Part shown: piece after piece, positions 17,880-29,780 of the stretch | Layout of the letters: every line of letters begins with the position of its first letter | How positions within the stretch are numbered: the stretch's first letter is position 1 | Assembly (NCBI GenBank): GCA_022360315.1 | Contig: JAKSDA010000123.1 | Coordinates: forward strand, 1 to 64,000 | Origin: Pseudomonadota bacterium | GTDB lineage: Bacteria; Myxococcota_A; Polyangia; Haliangiales; Haliangiaceae | Length of the DNA stretch: 64,000 nt | Direction of reading: 5' to 3' | Notes under the pieces: generated by a model | What the model was told of the DNA's origin: nothing | Seen by the model: only the letters and a program-made list of their open reading frames with translations | Database searches by the model: none | Position numbers and translations under genes: made by a program

Positions 17880-17966
17880 CACAGAGGGCAGGGTAGCGCC
17901 CTGGCAGAACTGCGTCAAACCGACGGCCGGAGCAGACCGCCACGCGCAGCGATCACTCCGGAGCGG

Positions 17967-18698
17967 TCAGGAACGCACATAACGCGCGATTGGGCCGGCA
18001 AATGGCAAAGCGGCCAGAAGCAGCACGACAGCTCCAAGGGTACCGTTCAAGGAGAGGTCCAGTGCAGTATTGCGGCCCAGGGCGACCAACTGCTCGGTGA
18101 TGCCAATGGTGCCCAGTACGGCGGCAGCGCCGCAGATCATGACCACGAGTCCCCAGGTGCGCAGGCGCAGGAAGCCCCATACTCCCACTCCGACCAGGCC
18201 CACGGCTGCGGCGCAGACGAGTGTATCAACCATGCTGTCGCGCGGTGCCAGGCCATAGGCGATGAGGATGGGCAGGCTGATTCCGACCCGGATGACTGCC
18301 TTGCCCAGCCGCCGGGTGGCATTCTCGTCCATGTGGAAGCGGGACCGCCACTCGGTGCGTCCGTCGTAGTGGGTGGCTACCTTGTCTCCCCACAGGGCCA
18401 GCGAGATCAGACCGTGAGTTCCGCCCAGAAATAGGATCTCGGGAACCGGACCGACCTGCCAGACCGCCATGACGCCCAGGATCAGGCCGTAGATACCGAG
18501 GCCAATGGCGAACCACCGAGCCCAAAAATAACCGGCCACCAGGGCGAAAAATGCCGTTCCATAGAGCAATCCCATCGCACTCAAAAATGGTCGGAACCCG
18601 TCCCCGGGCGGACCGAGCAGAGCGGCGATCAGATAGAGCAGCATGTAGAATGCCAAAATGGCGGCGGCGAGAGCTTTGCGTTCACCGACGAAACCCAT
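17967..18698 (-). CDS. Polytopic membrane protein, function unknown
   Basis: A 243-aa inner-membrane protein with about seven hydrophobic helices. The loop between the fourth and fifth is hydrophilic and charged (GDKVATHYDGRTEWRSRFHMDENATRR). No family is recognised. The start at 18698 (MGFVGERKALAAAI) is preferred because the upstream extension is not hydrophobic and lacks a ribosome site. It sits 80 bp after the second ExbD-type gene in the same direction, so it may belong to that transcript. Confidence 0.72.
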   Translation of the reverse strand: MGFVGERKALAAAILAFYMLLYLIAALLGPPGDGFRPFLSAMGLLYGTAFFALVAGYFWARWFAIGLGIYGLILGVMAVWQVGPVPEILFLGGTHGLISLALWGDKVATHYDGRTEWRSRFHMDENATRRLGKAVIRVGISLPILIAYGLAPRDSMVDTLVCAAAVGLVGVGVWGFLRLRTWGLVVMICGAAAVLGTIGITEQLVALGRNTALDLSLNGTLGAVVLLLAALPFAGPIARYVRS

Positions 18699-18778
18699 GG
18701 CGCAAGTATATGACGGCTGATCGACCGGCGCCACAGCCACGGGCAATGCTGCACCATGTCACAAAACCGCCGGAACGA

Positions 18779-19327
<549 letters not shown>

Positions 19328-19332
19328 TGCTA

Positions 19333-20073
19333 TCAGAGTCTCGAGAAGATGATGTCGTGGAACAGGGCGTGTCGTTCGGGATCGTAGCTGACCCGCTCGG
19401 GATCGTATATGTTGCTCAGCATATCCTCGGGCTCGGGAGCGCTCTTGATCGCCTCCTCATCCGATGGAAACAGACATACCTGGGCGGCTTCTTCAGCGGG
19501 CAACTTGCAGCGCAGCGCGTCCATGACCGCGACAATGGTGCCGTAGGGAATCTCGTTGTCGACTACGAGAAAGACCTGGAAGGTGGGTAAGAGACGCTTT
19601 CGGTTCTTCCAGCGCCTGGCCGCAATCTCGACCAGTGCGTCGTTGAGCCGTCTGTAGTCGAAGCTGGGGATGGGATGTTTGTCCCCGACATCGGGTCCGC
19701 GGGGAATTTTTGCCCTGGGGTTCACAAACGGCCGACCCGGCTCGCCGCCCTCGAGACCAGTTCGGGAAGTGACGTAAAGCTCGCTCTTGGTGACCGCGAC
19801 AATGAGCTGCAGTGGTTTCTGGTTGGGATCCTGGTTGGGATCGCTCTGTTTCATCGCCGACTGCGGCGGTCCCTGATCGGGCAGGGTGGTATTGAGCTGG
19901 CCCAGGATCAGGCCCGAAGAGATCGAAGCCAGAAGAAAGAGCATGAGGTTGGTGACGATATCCAGATACGGGATGAGGTTGATCTCACCGCCCTCGATCT
20001 CTTCCTGTTCGATCTCCTCTGCCCGCCGCTTCATGGCCAGCCTGGCCTTGGAGCGCACTTGGGCCGCGTTCAT
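19333..20073 (-). CDS. ExbD/TolR-family protein with enlarged periplasmic domain
   Basis: A 246-aa protein starting MNAAQVRSKARLAMKRRAEE. AAGGG lies about 6 nt upstream of the ATG at 20073. The transmembrane segment INLIPYLDIVTNLMLFLLASIS carries the conserved Asp. The periplasmic part is longer than usual for ExbD (about 140 aa), with a Gln/Pro/Asp insert (DQGPPQSAMKQSDPNQDPNQ) and a typical C-terminal half (FLVVDNEIPYGTIVAVMDAL). It overlaps neither neighbour but lies between ExbB-type (20174) and ExbD-type (19327) genes in one transcript. Confidence 0.87.
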   Translation of the reverse strand: MNAAQVRSKARLAMKRRAEEIEQEEIEGGEINLIPYLDIVTNLMLFLLASISSGLILGQLNTTLPDQGPPQSAMKQSDPNQDPNQKPLQLIVAVTKSELYVTSRTGLEGGEPGRPFVNPRAKIPRGPDVGDKHPIPSFDYRRLNDALVEIAARRWKNRKRLLPTFQVFLVVDNEIPYGTIVAVMDALRCKLPAEEAAQVCLFPSDEEAIKSAPEPEDMLSNIYDPERVSYDPERHALFHDIIFSRL

Positions 20074-20173
20074 ACTCCACCCTTCTGGCGCTGCCGGACC
20101 CCGGCGTTTGATACCGCGCGGAGTTCCGGCCGGGCCGAGCGACCGGGCAGCCGGTTTTTCGATCGTCTGGCCA

Positions 20174-20830
20174 TCACTCGCGACTGGTCGAGCTGCGACT
20201 GCTCGCCCCACTGCCCTCGCCCAGCATGTTCTCCAGGCGGAGCGAGAACGATTCCAGATCGCCGATGACTTTCTTCATGGCGGCGGACAGGACTAGGTGG
20301 GCCACCATGCAGATGAGCGCGATGCTCAGTCCGTAGGCGGTGTTGTACATGGCTTCCGAGATGCCCAGCGATAGATTGCGCTGCCGGTCGGCCGGATTGG
20401 CCTCGGCCACCGCCGAAAAGGTGTTGATGAGACCGGTAATCGTGCCGAGCAGACCGGTCAGAGTCACAATGTTGGCCATAGACCACAGGGCCGCCACCCG
20501 GGTCTTGACCTCGGGGGTGACGTCGACCATGGTCTCCTCCATGGCCTGAGCTACGGCGGCTTCTCCGCGGTGAATTCGATTGAGCCCGGACTTGGCGACC
20601 CGCGCGATCGGCGCGGTGGTGGCGTCACAGAGTTTCTTGGCCCGGTCGATGTTGTTCGACGCGAGCAGCCGTTTGATCTGCTCGAGGAACGCCTTGGCGT
20701 TGATATGGCCGCGGCCGAGAAAGTATATGGCGCGCTCGACAATGATGGCCAGGACGACCGCGAGGAAGAACGTATTGACGATAAAGAATGGCCCGCCCGT
20801 CTGGAATACTTCAGATAACCAGTCCAACAT
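20174..20830 (-). CDS. ExbB/TolQ/MotA-family proton-channel protein
   Basis: A 218-aa inner-membrane protein with three hydrophobic segments (about 16-37, 115-145, 165-185). The conserved MotA/TolQ/ExbB stretch is LWSMANIVTLTGLLGTITG, followed by AYGLSIALICMVAHLVLSA. It forms the proton-conducting stator-like ring around the two downstream ExbD-type proteins. It is the first gene of the set; the 439 bp upstream should hold the promoter. Without TonB, Tol or gliding genes in the window the driven process is undetermined. Confidence 0.9.
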   Translation of the reverse strand: MLDWLSEVFQTGGPFFIVNTFFLAVVLAIIVERAIYFLGRGHINAKAFLEQIKRLLASNNIDRAKKLCDATTAPIARVAKSGLNRIHRGEAAVAQAMEETMVDVTPEVKTRVAALWSMANIVTLTGLLGTITGLINTFSAVAEANPADRQRNLSLGISEAMYNTAYGLSIALICMVAHLVLSAAMKKVIGDLESFSLRLENMLGEGSGASSRSSTSRE

Positions 20831-21269
20831 GTCGTCTTTCGCCTCTTTTAGCGATCACTCTCGGCCCTCGGTCAGCGGCCGGAGAGTGGATGGGATAGCA
20901 TGACCCAGCCGGGACGATTCCCGGCCTAGGCCGTTGGTTTTACAAAGCGATTCTCTGCTCCGTCAAGCAGTGGGGCACGAAACCACTCCCAACCCGCTCA
21001 GTTCCCCGACGATATGTGCCCCAAAAAAGAAGAGACTGTATTGCGTTCGATGGCTTGCCGTTTTTCTGCGCATCGTGGTGGATTCTCGCGCGGCATCCCG
21101 CACCGGCGTCGAAAGCGTGGAAACCGAGCCCCCGGGGTCCGGAGTGATCTGTGGCGGGCCAGAACAACCGCACAGTAAAATGACCGATGTCTCGTTCGGA
21201 AATCGGCCCGACGTCACATCGATCTGACTTTGTCGCACAACCGTTCATCTGCTGATCCCTTGTACTCGG
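20831..21269. other. Intergenic stretch, no gene seen
   Basis: These 439 bp separate the ExbB-type start from the PBP1A stop, both on the minus strand. Small frames exist on both strands but none has a family-like composition or a good start. The promoter of the Exb-type set is expected near 20850-20950. No repeat or strong hairpin was noticed. Confidence 0.5.
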
Positions 21270-23672
21270 TTAGTTTCCGTATCTGCCCAGAGGAAACTCG
21301 GGCGTATCTTGAAAACGCAGAGTGCCGATCCCCGGAGTGAAGCGCTGGGGCGTGGTCCCACGGAGAAACGGCACCCACACCGCCAACTGGGATGCCGGTG
21401 GCATCAGTTTGCCCGACCGCTCGTCTGCCCGCACCCACACGATGTCATCTGGCGATGGAAATCTGCGCGGCAGCGTATCGGGATGAGCTGCCTGCATGAA
21501 CTCGAGCCAGATGGGCAATGCTGCGCTTCCTCCCGTGGCCTTGGCCCCGATGGGGGTAAAATCGTCGCGTCCGACCCACACGCCGGCCAACAATTCGGTG
21601 GTGTAGCCGAAAAACCAGGCATCGCGGTGTTCGGTCGAGGTCCCGGTCTTGCCGGCTACCGGCCGGCCGAGTGCCTGGGCCCGCCGGCCGGTGCCGCGCG
21701 CAACGACCGTCTCCATGAGATTGGTGGTGAGATAGGCCAGTTGCGGGGTGATCGCCTGGACGTGCGGCCCGCTGTTGCGATAGTCGTCGATAATGTGACC
21801 GCTGTCGTCGGCGACCAGATCGACGAATCGGGGGTCGACGCGCAGCCCGCCATTGGCAAGAGCCGAGTAGCCAGCTGCCACTTCGAGCAGGGTCAGGTCG
21901 GGCGTGCCGAGGGCAATGGATATGTGGCGCGGAATAGACGATCGGATGCCCACTGCGCGCAGGGTTTCGATCAGCCGATCTACGCCCATGCGCATGAGGA
22001 GTCGCACGCTGACTGTATTGAGCGATTTGGCCAGTGCGGTTCGCAGGGTGATCGGACCCAGGTATTTGTCATTGTAGTTCTTGGGCGACCACCAGCCGGC
22101 AGCTGTGGATACTGATACGGGAGAATCGACCACGACGTCGAGATGGCTCATGCCCCGGTCCATCGCGGTGGCATAGATGAAGGGCTTGATCGCCGAGCCG
22201 ATCTGGCGGCGGGCCTGGGTGACTCGATTGAACTGACTGCGGCCGTAATCGTATCCGCCGACCATGGACAAGACCCGGCCTGTATGCGGCTCGATGGCCA
22301 CAAGTGCAGCCTGGACATCTGGCACCTGAGCGAGCACGACACCGCGCCGCGCGGAGTTTTCCGACCCGGGGGCGAGTTTGACCGGCAACAGGTCGCCCGG
22401 GCGCAGGCGGGTCGGCGTGGTGCCCGGTGCTCCGTCTTGGCGCTGCCGGAGTCCGCGCCAGCGCCGGAGCATGAGGGCGTCGGCCGCAATCAGCGGGCGC
22501 TGTTCAGGACCGAGATCGACCACTACGCCGCCCTGGGCGGGAAGAGCGACAACCAACCCGACATAGGTCACCTCGGGCTGCAGGCGCTTGCCGCCACTTC
22601 GGGCCAATCCGGCCACGCCTTCGACATAGGGCCGGGGCGGGCCGGCGCGAAATTCGGCCCGGGCAGTGCCTTCGAGGTGGCCGATCGGGCCGCGAAACCC
22701 GATCCGGCGATCGAGAGCGCGCAGGCCATTTCGCAGCGCCCGCTCGGCACTGTGCTGCATCTTGCTAGCCAGCGTCGTGTAGATGCGCAGCCCGCCGTAA
22801 AACACGCTGCGGTAACCATAGCGGCGAGTTGCCCAGCGTCGGATCAGCTCGACAAAGTACGGCGCAGCCACGTGGTTGAGCTGCACTTTGCGGTGCACCA
22901 GTGCGAGCGGTTCGGCAAGGGCTGCCGCGTGTGCTCGCCGATCGATATATCCGTCGGCGAGCATGCGGCCGAGCACATAACGCTGTCGCGCTCGCGCCGC
23001 GCTCATATTGTGTTTGGGTGAGTAGCGCGTGGGTGCCTGGACCAGACCGGCCAGAAGCGCCGCCTCGGCCACGGTCAGGTGATCGACGACTTTGCCGAAG
23101 TACACCTCGGCCCCGGCCTGCACGCCGTACGCGCCGCTGCCCAGATACACGTGGTTCACATAGATGTGCAGAATATCCGCCTTGCTCAGTTCTCGCTCGA
23201 CCCGCACCGATAGAATGAGCTCCTTGATCTTGCGGGAATAGGTGCGCTCGGCAGAGAGCATGAGCATACGGGTGACCTGCTGGGTGATGGTCGATGCCCC
23301 CTGCCGGGTCGCTCCGCTGCGGTAATTGGTGTACGCCGCGCGTACAATGCCGATCAGGTCGAATCCCGGATGCTGCCAGAACCGCCCGTCTTCGGCGGCG
23401 ACAAATGCGTTTTTGACGTGTTCCGGGATACGCTCGGGCGCGACCACGATGCGTTTTTTCAGGTAGAATTCGCCGATCAATTCGCCGTCGGCCGAAAATA
23501 CTCTAGTCGCGCGATCGGGCCGATAGTCGATGGCTGTATTGAGATTTTGTGGCAGGTCGCGCGCGTATTCAAACACCGCGTAATAGACCAGACCGCCGGC
23601 AGCGAACATCCCGTAGACCACGAGCAGGGCAAACACACGCCAGATGGAAAAACGCCGCAAAGGCTTGGGCAT
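21270..23672 (-). CDS. mrcA: Penicillin-binding protein 1A (bifunctional peptidoglycan synthase)
   Basis: An 800-aa class A PBP: cytosolic tail and membrane anchor (WRVFALLVVYGMFAAGGLVYY), a GT51 transglycosylase domain and a transpeptidase domain. GT51 motifs are AAEDGRFWQHPG (catalytic Glu94), GASTITQQ (125-132) and RKIKELILSVRVERELSK. Transpeptidase motifs are S-A-I-K with Ser493, SLN, and KTGTS with Lys675. An OB-like insert with SENSARRGVVLAQVPDVQAALVAIEP lies between the two, typical of PBP1A. It polymerises lipid II and cross-links stem peptides on the outer face of the inner membrane. The start MPKPLRRF is chosen because it leaves a normal short cytosolic tail. The divergent TPR gene starts 52 bp away. 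Confidence 0.95.
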   Translation of the reverse strand: MPKPLRRFSIWRVFALLVVYGMFAAGGLVYYAVFEYARDLPQNLNTAIDYRPDRATRVFSADGELIGEFYLKKRIVVAPERIPEHVKNAFVAAEDGRFWQHPGFDLIGIVRAAYTNYRSGATRQGASTITQQVTRMLMLSAERTYSRKIKELILSVRVERELSKADILHIYVNHVYLGSGAYGVQAGAEVYFGKVVDHLTVAEAALLAGLVQAPTRYSPKHNMSAARARQRYVLGRMLADGYIDRRAHAAALAEPLALVHRKVQLNHVAAPYFVELIRRWATRRYGYRSVFYGGLRIYTTLASKMQHSAERALRNGLRALDRRIGFRGPIGHLEGTARAEFRAGPPRPYVEGVAGLARSGGKRLQPEVTYVGLVVALPAQGGVVVDLGPEQRPLIAADALMLRRWRGLRQRQDGAPGTTPTRLRPGDLLPVKLAPGSENSARRGVVLAQVPDVQAALVAIEPHTGRVLSMVGGYDYGRSQFNRVTQARRQIGSAIKPFIYATAMDRGMSHLDVVVDSPVSVSTAAGWWSPKNYNDKYLGPITLRTALAKSLNTVSVRLLMRMGVDRLIETLRAVGIRSSIPRHISIALGTPDLTLLEVAAGYSALANGGLRVDPRFVDLVADDSGHIIDDYRNSGPHVQAITPQLAYLTTNLMETVVARGTGRRAQALGRPVAGKTGTSTEHRDAWFFGYTTELLAGVWVGRDDFTPIGAKATGGSAALPIWLEFMQAAHPDTLPRRFPSPDDIVWVRADERSGKLMPPASQLAVWVPFLRGTTPQRFTPGIGTLRFQDTPEFPLGRYGN

Positions 23673-23724
23673 CTTGTGACGTGGGGTTGCCTTTGCGGTT
23701 GCGCTGGCCAAAGCTACATATTGT

Positions 23725-25662
23725 ATGAAACGTGTCGCGCCGCTGGTCAACTTGGGTATGCGACTGGCCGTTTTTGTGCTGATTGGCGTGTTGCTGGCCA
23801 CATTTTCGAGTTTGGTGCCAAATTCGGTGCCCGTTTGGGCCCAGGCTAACCCAGATGGACAGGCGAGCCCGGCCTCGACTCCGTACCGAGCTCGGCCCAT
23901 TCCCCCTGCTCCACCCGGGTTTGGCGTGCTTCCGTTCGAGAATCGATCGCCGTATCGCAGCATTGCCTGGCTGCGCGCGGCAGTTCCATTCGTCCTGGCC
24001 GAAAAAGTCGAACATCACATCGGTCTGAGACCGGTCTACGGACCATTGGTCGTGCCAGCCAGCCCGAACGCCAACCCGGCCGCTTCGCCCGGCGAAAACT
24101 CCGCTGCGCAGCCCTCGCCGGAAGGCCCGGACGAGGCCGAATCGGTGGCCGCATTTGCCGCCGAGACCGGCGCTAGATGGATATTCACCGGCTGGGTCGA
24201 CCGTCCCAACTGGAAACTCGAGATCGGAGTCACTCTGTGGCGGATCGCCAGCGGCTCTGCAGGCGCGGTGCGATCGGGTGAAGGCACGCCCAGCAGTGGC
24301 GCTGCGGTGCCAGTCGAGACCTTTCAGGCGCGCGGTGATTTTGCCGAGGTCCACACCATGGTTGGAACCGCCATCGGCCAGCTGGCTCACAGTGCTGGCA
24401 TCGCGGTCGCCGAGCGCGCCGGCGACGCCCTGGCTCGAGTGCCGACCGAGGATTTCTACGCCTTCACGCTTATGGGCCGCGGGCTTGCCGCCCTGGTCGG
24501 CATCGGGCGCGCGCCCAACCTGGTGCGGGCCAAGCGCGACCTGACCCGTGCGGTGTTCATCGATCCCAAACTGGCCGAGGCCCAGCGCGTGGTCGGAGAG
24601 ATGTACTTGCTCCTGGACAAACCCGAGCTGGCCCGCGCCCGGTTTGACAGGGCCATCGAGCTGTGGCCCCGCTATTATCCCGCCCTCGCTGCCCGTGCGA
24701 AGCTCGCCCGCGAGCAGGGCAAGCTGGCCCGGGCCCGCGAGCTCTATCAAAACATCATCGCGGCGCGCCCGTGGGATCTCGCCCGGCGCTACGAATACGG
24801 CGAAGTACTGTGGCAAGACGGCGATGCCGGCCCGTCCCAGGCCGAGCTCGATCTGGTCGTCGCACGCGACCCCGACCATATCGGCGCGCGTCGAGTTCTG
24901 GTCCTGATTTACGCCGCTCGTGGCAAGATCAGCGACCTCGCCGACGAACTCGAAGAGGTGGTTCGCCTCGCCCCGGACGACGTGCAAAGCCGGCTCGACC
25001 TGGCCGCGGCCTATGCCGCCGAGGGCCGTATTTCCGATGCCATTCGGGTCTACGAGGCGCTGCTCGGCGACCACCCCGACAACCTGCAGGCGCAGAAATT
25101 CCTCGGCGATCTCTACCAAAAAAACGGCCAGATGGGCAAAGCGGTCGACGCCTACCGCCGCATGCTCGACATCGCGCCGAGCGATCCCCGGCCGTATTTT
25201 TTGCTCGGCGGCGCCTACGTCCGGCTGGGCGACGATCGCGCGGCCAAACAGGTGTACCGGCAGGCAGCGATGCGCCTGCCCCGGCATCTCGACCGGGTCT
25301 ACAACAATCTGGGGGTCATCGCGTATCGCCAGGGGCGCTATGTCGAGGCGGTCAGGCATCTTCGCCGCGCGGTCACCAAGCAGCCAAAGAGTGCCCGCCT
25401 TCGCTACAACTTCGCCCTTGCCCTGTCCGCCGCCGGCCATCCCGAAATGGCCTTGCAGCACATCGCTCGAGGGCTCAAAGTCCAGCCTGATCACGCCGGC
25501 TTGTACTATTTGCGCGGTGTCGCCAAACTGCGCCGGGGAGACCGCAAGGCGGCCCGCGCTGCGTTCGAGAAAGCCCTGGCACTGGACCCGGAAAACCACG
25601 ATGCCCTCCACAACATACGTGTATTGGGCCGGACCGAGGCTGGGGCTGATCGGGCCGAGTGA
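23725..25662 (+). CDS. Exported TPR protein with N-terminal TolB/FlgO-like domain
   Basis: A 645-aa protein with a signal peptide ending near PVWAQA. Next comes an alpha/beta domain (about 65-210) that begins FGVLPFENRSPYRSIAWLR and includes GARWIFTGWVDRPNW. It resembles the TolB N-terminal/FlgO-type fold. From about 245 onward there are roughly ten TPR units, for example GRYVEAVRHLRRAVTKQP and GDRKAARAAFEKALALDP. It is probably a periplasmic adaptor. Divergent transcription from the PBP1A gene with only 52 bp between the starts suggests shared regulation and a possible link to peptidoglycan synthesis, which remains inference. Confidence 0.85.
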   Translation: MKRVAPLVNLGMRLAVFVLIGVLLATFSSLVPNSVPVWAQANPDGQASPASTPYRARPIPPAPPGFGVLPFENRSPYRSIAWLRAAVPFVLAEKVEHHIGLRPVYGPLVVPASPNANPAASPGENSAAQPSPEGPDEAESVAAFAAETGARWIFTGWVDRPNWKLEIGVTLWRIASGSAGAVRSGEGTPSSGAAVPVETFQARGDFAEVHTMVGTAIGQLAHSAGIAVAERAGDALARVPTEDFYAFTLMGRGLAALVGIGRAPNLVRAKRDLTRAVFIDPKLAEAQRVVGEMYLLLDKPELARARFDRAIELWPRYYPALAARAKLAREQGKLARARELYQNIIAARPWDLARRYEYGEVLWQDGDAGPSQAELDLVVARDPDHIGARRVLVLIYAARGKISDLADELEEVVRLAPDDVQSRLDLAAAYAAEGRISDAIRVYEALLGDHPDNLQAQKFLGDLYQKNGQMGKAVDAYRRMLDIAPSDPRPYFLLGGAYVRLGDDRAAKQVYRQAAMRLPRHLDRVYNNLGVIAYRQGRYVEAVRHLRRAVTKQPKSARLRYNFALALSAAGHPEMALQHIARGLKVQPDHAGLYYLRGVAKLRRGDRKAARAAFEKALALDPENHDALHNIRVLGRTEAGADRAE

Positions 25663-25970
25663 TCCACACTGCTCCTGCCATTGCGCACAATGTCGGTGTA
25701 TTCCGCTGATACTGTATCGCTCGATTGCTTCAGCATGGACTGCAACACCGTGTCTCGTTTTTGGAAGGCCGCTTTGTGCTCGATCGTCGAGCGCCAGGGG
25801 AGGTTACTGGTATTGCAGCGTTTACTGGATCACCGCTCGCTCTCGACAGCACGTCCAGGGGATGGACACCTTGGGCGAGTACGGTCGATGACGTGCCTGA
25901 TAGGCACTGTCATCGGTTATCGACGTGGGGCAAGTCTGGCCGCGCGTGATGGTGTACACTTACGGTGATC
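25663..25970. other. Intergenic stretch, no gene seen
   Basis: 308 bp between the TPR gene and the kinase gene, both on the plus strand. Base composition is mixed. A plus frame through it has no recognisable protein character. It should hold the kinase promoter. No strong hairpin was found. Confidence 0.5.
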
Positions 25971-27740
25971 ATGCTCGGTGAGGTTGTTGGAAACTACAGA
26001 ATCGTCGCCCAGGTCGCGACCGGTGGCATGGGGGTGGTCTACCGTGCCGAGCACAAGCTCATCGGCAAGATCGCAGCAATCAAAGTGCTGCGCGAGACAG
26101 TGTCCGGGAAGGACAATGTGGTCAAGCGCTTTTTCGACGAAGCCAGGGTGACCACCAAGATCCGACATCCCGGTATTGTCGAGATTTTCGACTACGGCTA
26201 CGTCGGCAAGCGCGCCTATTTCATCATGGAGTTTCTGGACGGTGACACTCTCAAGCAACGCATACGCGCGCGCCGCATCTTTCGAGCCGACGAGGCGGTG
26301 CCGGTCATTCGCAGTGTAGCCGGTGCGGTCGGGGCAGCACATCGGGAAGGCGTGATCCACCGCGACCTCAAGCCCGACAATATATTTCTCGTATCGGATC
26401 CCGATATCCCTGGCGGCGAACGGACCAAAGTACTCGACTTTGGCCTCGCCAAGCTCTTCGACACAGGCGACGGCATGCTCAGCACCACGCGCAGTGGTGC
26501 TGTCATGGGAACACCGACCTACATGGCGCCCGAACAGTGCAGCGGCGCCGGTGTGATCGATCATCGAGCCGACCAGTATGCACTCGGCTGCATTTTGTAC
26601 GAGATGATGTGTGGCCGACCGCCGTTCGTGGCCCAGGGGGTGGGCGAGGTCATTGGCGCCCATCTGCACCGGCCGGTGGATCCGCCGCGCCAGCACAATC
26701 TGGCCATCCATCCCGAACTCGCCCGCATCCTTCTCCGGCTACTCGAAAAGAAGCCCGATAGCCGCTACCAGTCGATGGACCAGTTGCGCGAGGCGCTCGA
26801 CCGCGATTTCGCGGAAAACAAAAACGCTGCCACCACGACTGAGAGAGCGGCAGAGCGAGCCGACCGCCCTCCGGTTCCCTTGCCGCGCCCAACCGGCAAG
26901 GGGAAAACGCCGGTGGGCGGCCACTCATCTGTGGCCGGGTTGACCCATTCCTCGACCCTGGGCGAGTCGGCCGCGCAGATGGTTCCAATGTCTCGGTCCG
27001 GGTCGCCAGTTCTGGACGATTCCAATCATCGGAACGAGCGGCGCGGGCCTCGAGCGATCCGCTCTCACCCGCCAGCCCGGACCACTCGACCGGCGAAGCG
27101 ATCGCCCATTCGCTGGATTCTCGGCGCAGTTGCGGGAGTTCTGTTTGGCATGGGCCTGGCGCTTGTCGCTGTGCGCGGGCTCAACAACAGCGAACGGGTC
27201 GTGCCGCCCACGACCGTGGTCTCCTCGGGCAGTGTCGCCGATAGAGCATCCGCAACGGATACAGACGACCCTGAGGAGAGCGGTTCGGCCACCGAACGGA
27301 CCCCCTCGCAGCTCGGTGGCCCCCTCTCGGCCGACAAGGTCCTACCCCCAAGCACCAATGCAGATGTCCGGCCGCCGGCGTCCGCAACAATGGACAAGAG
27401 CGAGAGCGGAGAGCCCGACCCGGTCGAGCAGTCTGAAGGTGAAGGTGACGAAGATGAGATAATCATGGAGCCCGACCCGGTGATGGCGGATGTCGAGGCC
27501 GCGCAATCGCAATATACGCTCAAATTGCGCATAAAGCCGAGCGGTGTCGATTTTAAGGTCAGGATCGACGGTAAGACCAGGAAGGGCAGAGCATTTGTTC
27601 TCGACGCTGGCACCCACCGCATCACCGTTTCGGCCCCGGGGTACCGGCCTCGTACCGAGCGGGTCAGGCTGAATCGCAACCGCACGGTGCAGATCGAACT
27701 CGATCGCGATTTGACGTTTAATCCCGGCATTGATCTGTGA
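25971..27740 (+). CDS. Transmembrane Ser/Thr protein kinase with PEGA domain
   Basis: A 589-aa Hanks-type kinase. The glycine loop is ATGGMGVVYRAEH, the ATP-anchoring residue Lys38, the catalytic loop HRDLKPDN (130-137), DFG at 156-158, and GTPTYMAPEQ the activation-segment end, so it should be active. A long Ser/Pro-rich juxtamembrane region follows. One transmembrane helix (about 382-405, WILGAVAGVLFGMGLALVAV) leads to an acidic linker and a C-terminal PEGA-type domain (VDFKVRIDGKTRKGRAFVLDAGTHRI). It likely senses an envelope signal through the PEGA domain. ATG at 25971 is preferred; a GTG two codons earlier is possible. A stem-loop follows the stop. Confidence 0.93.
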   Translation: MLGEVVGNYRIVAQVATGGMGVVYRAEHKLIGKIAAIKVLRETVSGKDNVVKRFFDEARVTTKIRHPGIVEIFDYGYVGKRAYFIMEFLDGDTLKQRIRARRIFRADEAVPVIRSVAGAVGAAHREGVIHRDLKPDNIFLVSDPDIPGGERTKVLDFGLAKLFDTGDGMLSTTRSGAVMGTPTYMAPEQCSGAGVIDHRADQYALGCILYEMMCGRPPFVAQGVGEVIGAHLHRPVDPPRQHNLAIHPELARILLRLLEKKPDSRYQSMDQLREALDRDFAENKNAATTTERAAERADRPPVPLPRPTGKGKTPVGGHSSVAGLTHSSTLGESAAQMVPMSRSGSPVLDDSNHRNERRGPRAIRSHPPARTTRPAKRSPIRWILGAVAGVLFGMGLALVAVRGLNNSERVVPPTTVVSSGSVADRASATDTDDPEESGSATERTPSQLGGPLSADKVLPPSTNADVRPPASATMDKSESGEPDPVEQSEGEGDEDEIIMEPDPVMADVEAAQSQYTLKLRIKPSGVDFKVRIDGKTRKGRAFVLDAGTHRITVSAPGYRPRTERVRLNRNRTVQIELDRDLTFNPGIDL

Positions 27741-27748
27741 GCGGATTT

Positions 27749-27770
27749 GCCATCGAGTCTTTTCGATGGC
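27749..27770 (+). terminator. Stem-loop just after the kinase stop
   Basis: Perfect 8-bp inverted repeat GCCATCGA (27749-27756) and TCGATGGC (27763-27770) with a 6-nt loop, 8 bp after the kinase stop codon. There is no T tract behind it. It may be a weak terminator or an RNA-stability structure between the kinase and the following lipoprotein gene. Confidence 0.4.
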
Positions 27771-27863
27771 GGTGGCGAGGCGATCCGGCGTGCCCAGGGG
27801 CGTCGTCCTTGTCGTGCCTCGCCGCATGTACACCTGTGTAGCGTTGTGCCAGAATGCCTCGCC

Positions 27864-29573
<1,710 letters not shown>

Positions 29574-29636
29574 AGCCCATCGGTCGGCCTTGCCCGTAGC
29601 AAGGAACCATCGGCAGGCCATGGCAATGCGCATGAA

Positions 29637-29735
29637 CGATACCGATACCTGTGCTGATTCCGGTGCCCGATACCGATACCTACGCCGACGCTGATGCCGG
29701 TGACCGATGCCGATACCGATATCTACGCCTGTGTG
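29637..29735. repeat. Simple-sequence CCGATA-type repeat tract
   Basis: About 100 bp built from irregular copies of ACCGATACC, GCCGATACC and related hexamers. It lies 65 bp after the DPP III-like gene and leads into the 75-bp tandem repeat. It belongs to a 632-bp gap (29574-30205) with no supported gene. Open frames on both strands across it are a by-product of the repeat. Confidence 0.6.
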
Positions 29736-29780
29736 CTATGCCGAGTCCCGATAGCGAGTCCGCTGCCGACGGCCCATGGC

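Noticed and set aside
23569..25611. Long minus frame (680 aa) antisense to the TPR gene
   Set aside because: It is a mirror of the GC-rich TPR gene and runs into the PBP1A region; composition has no conserved motif.
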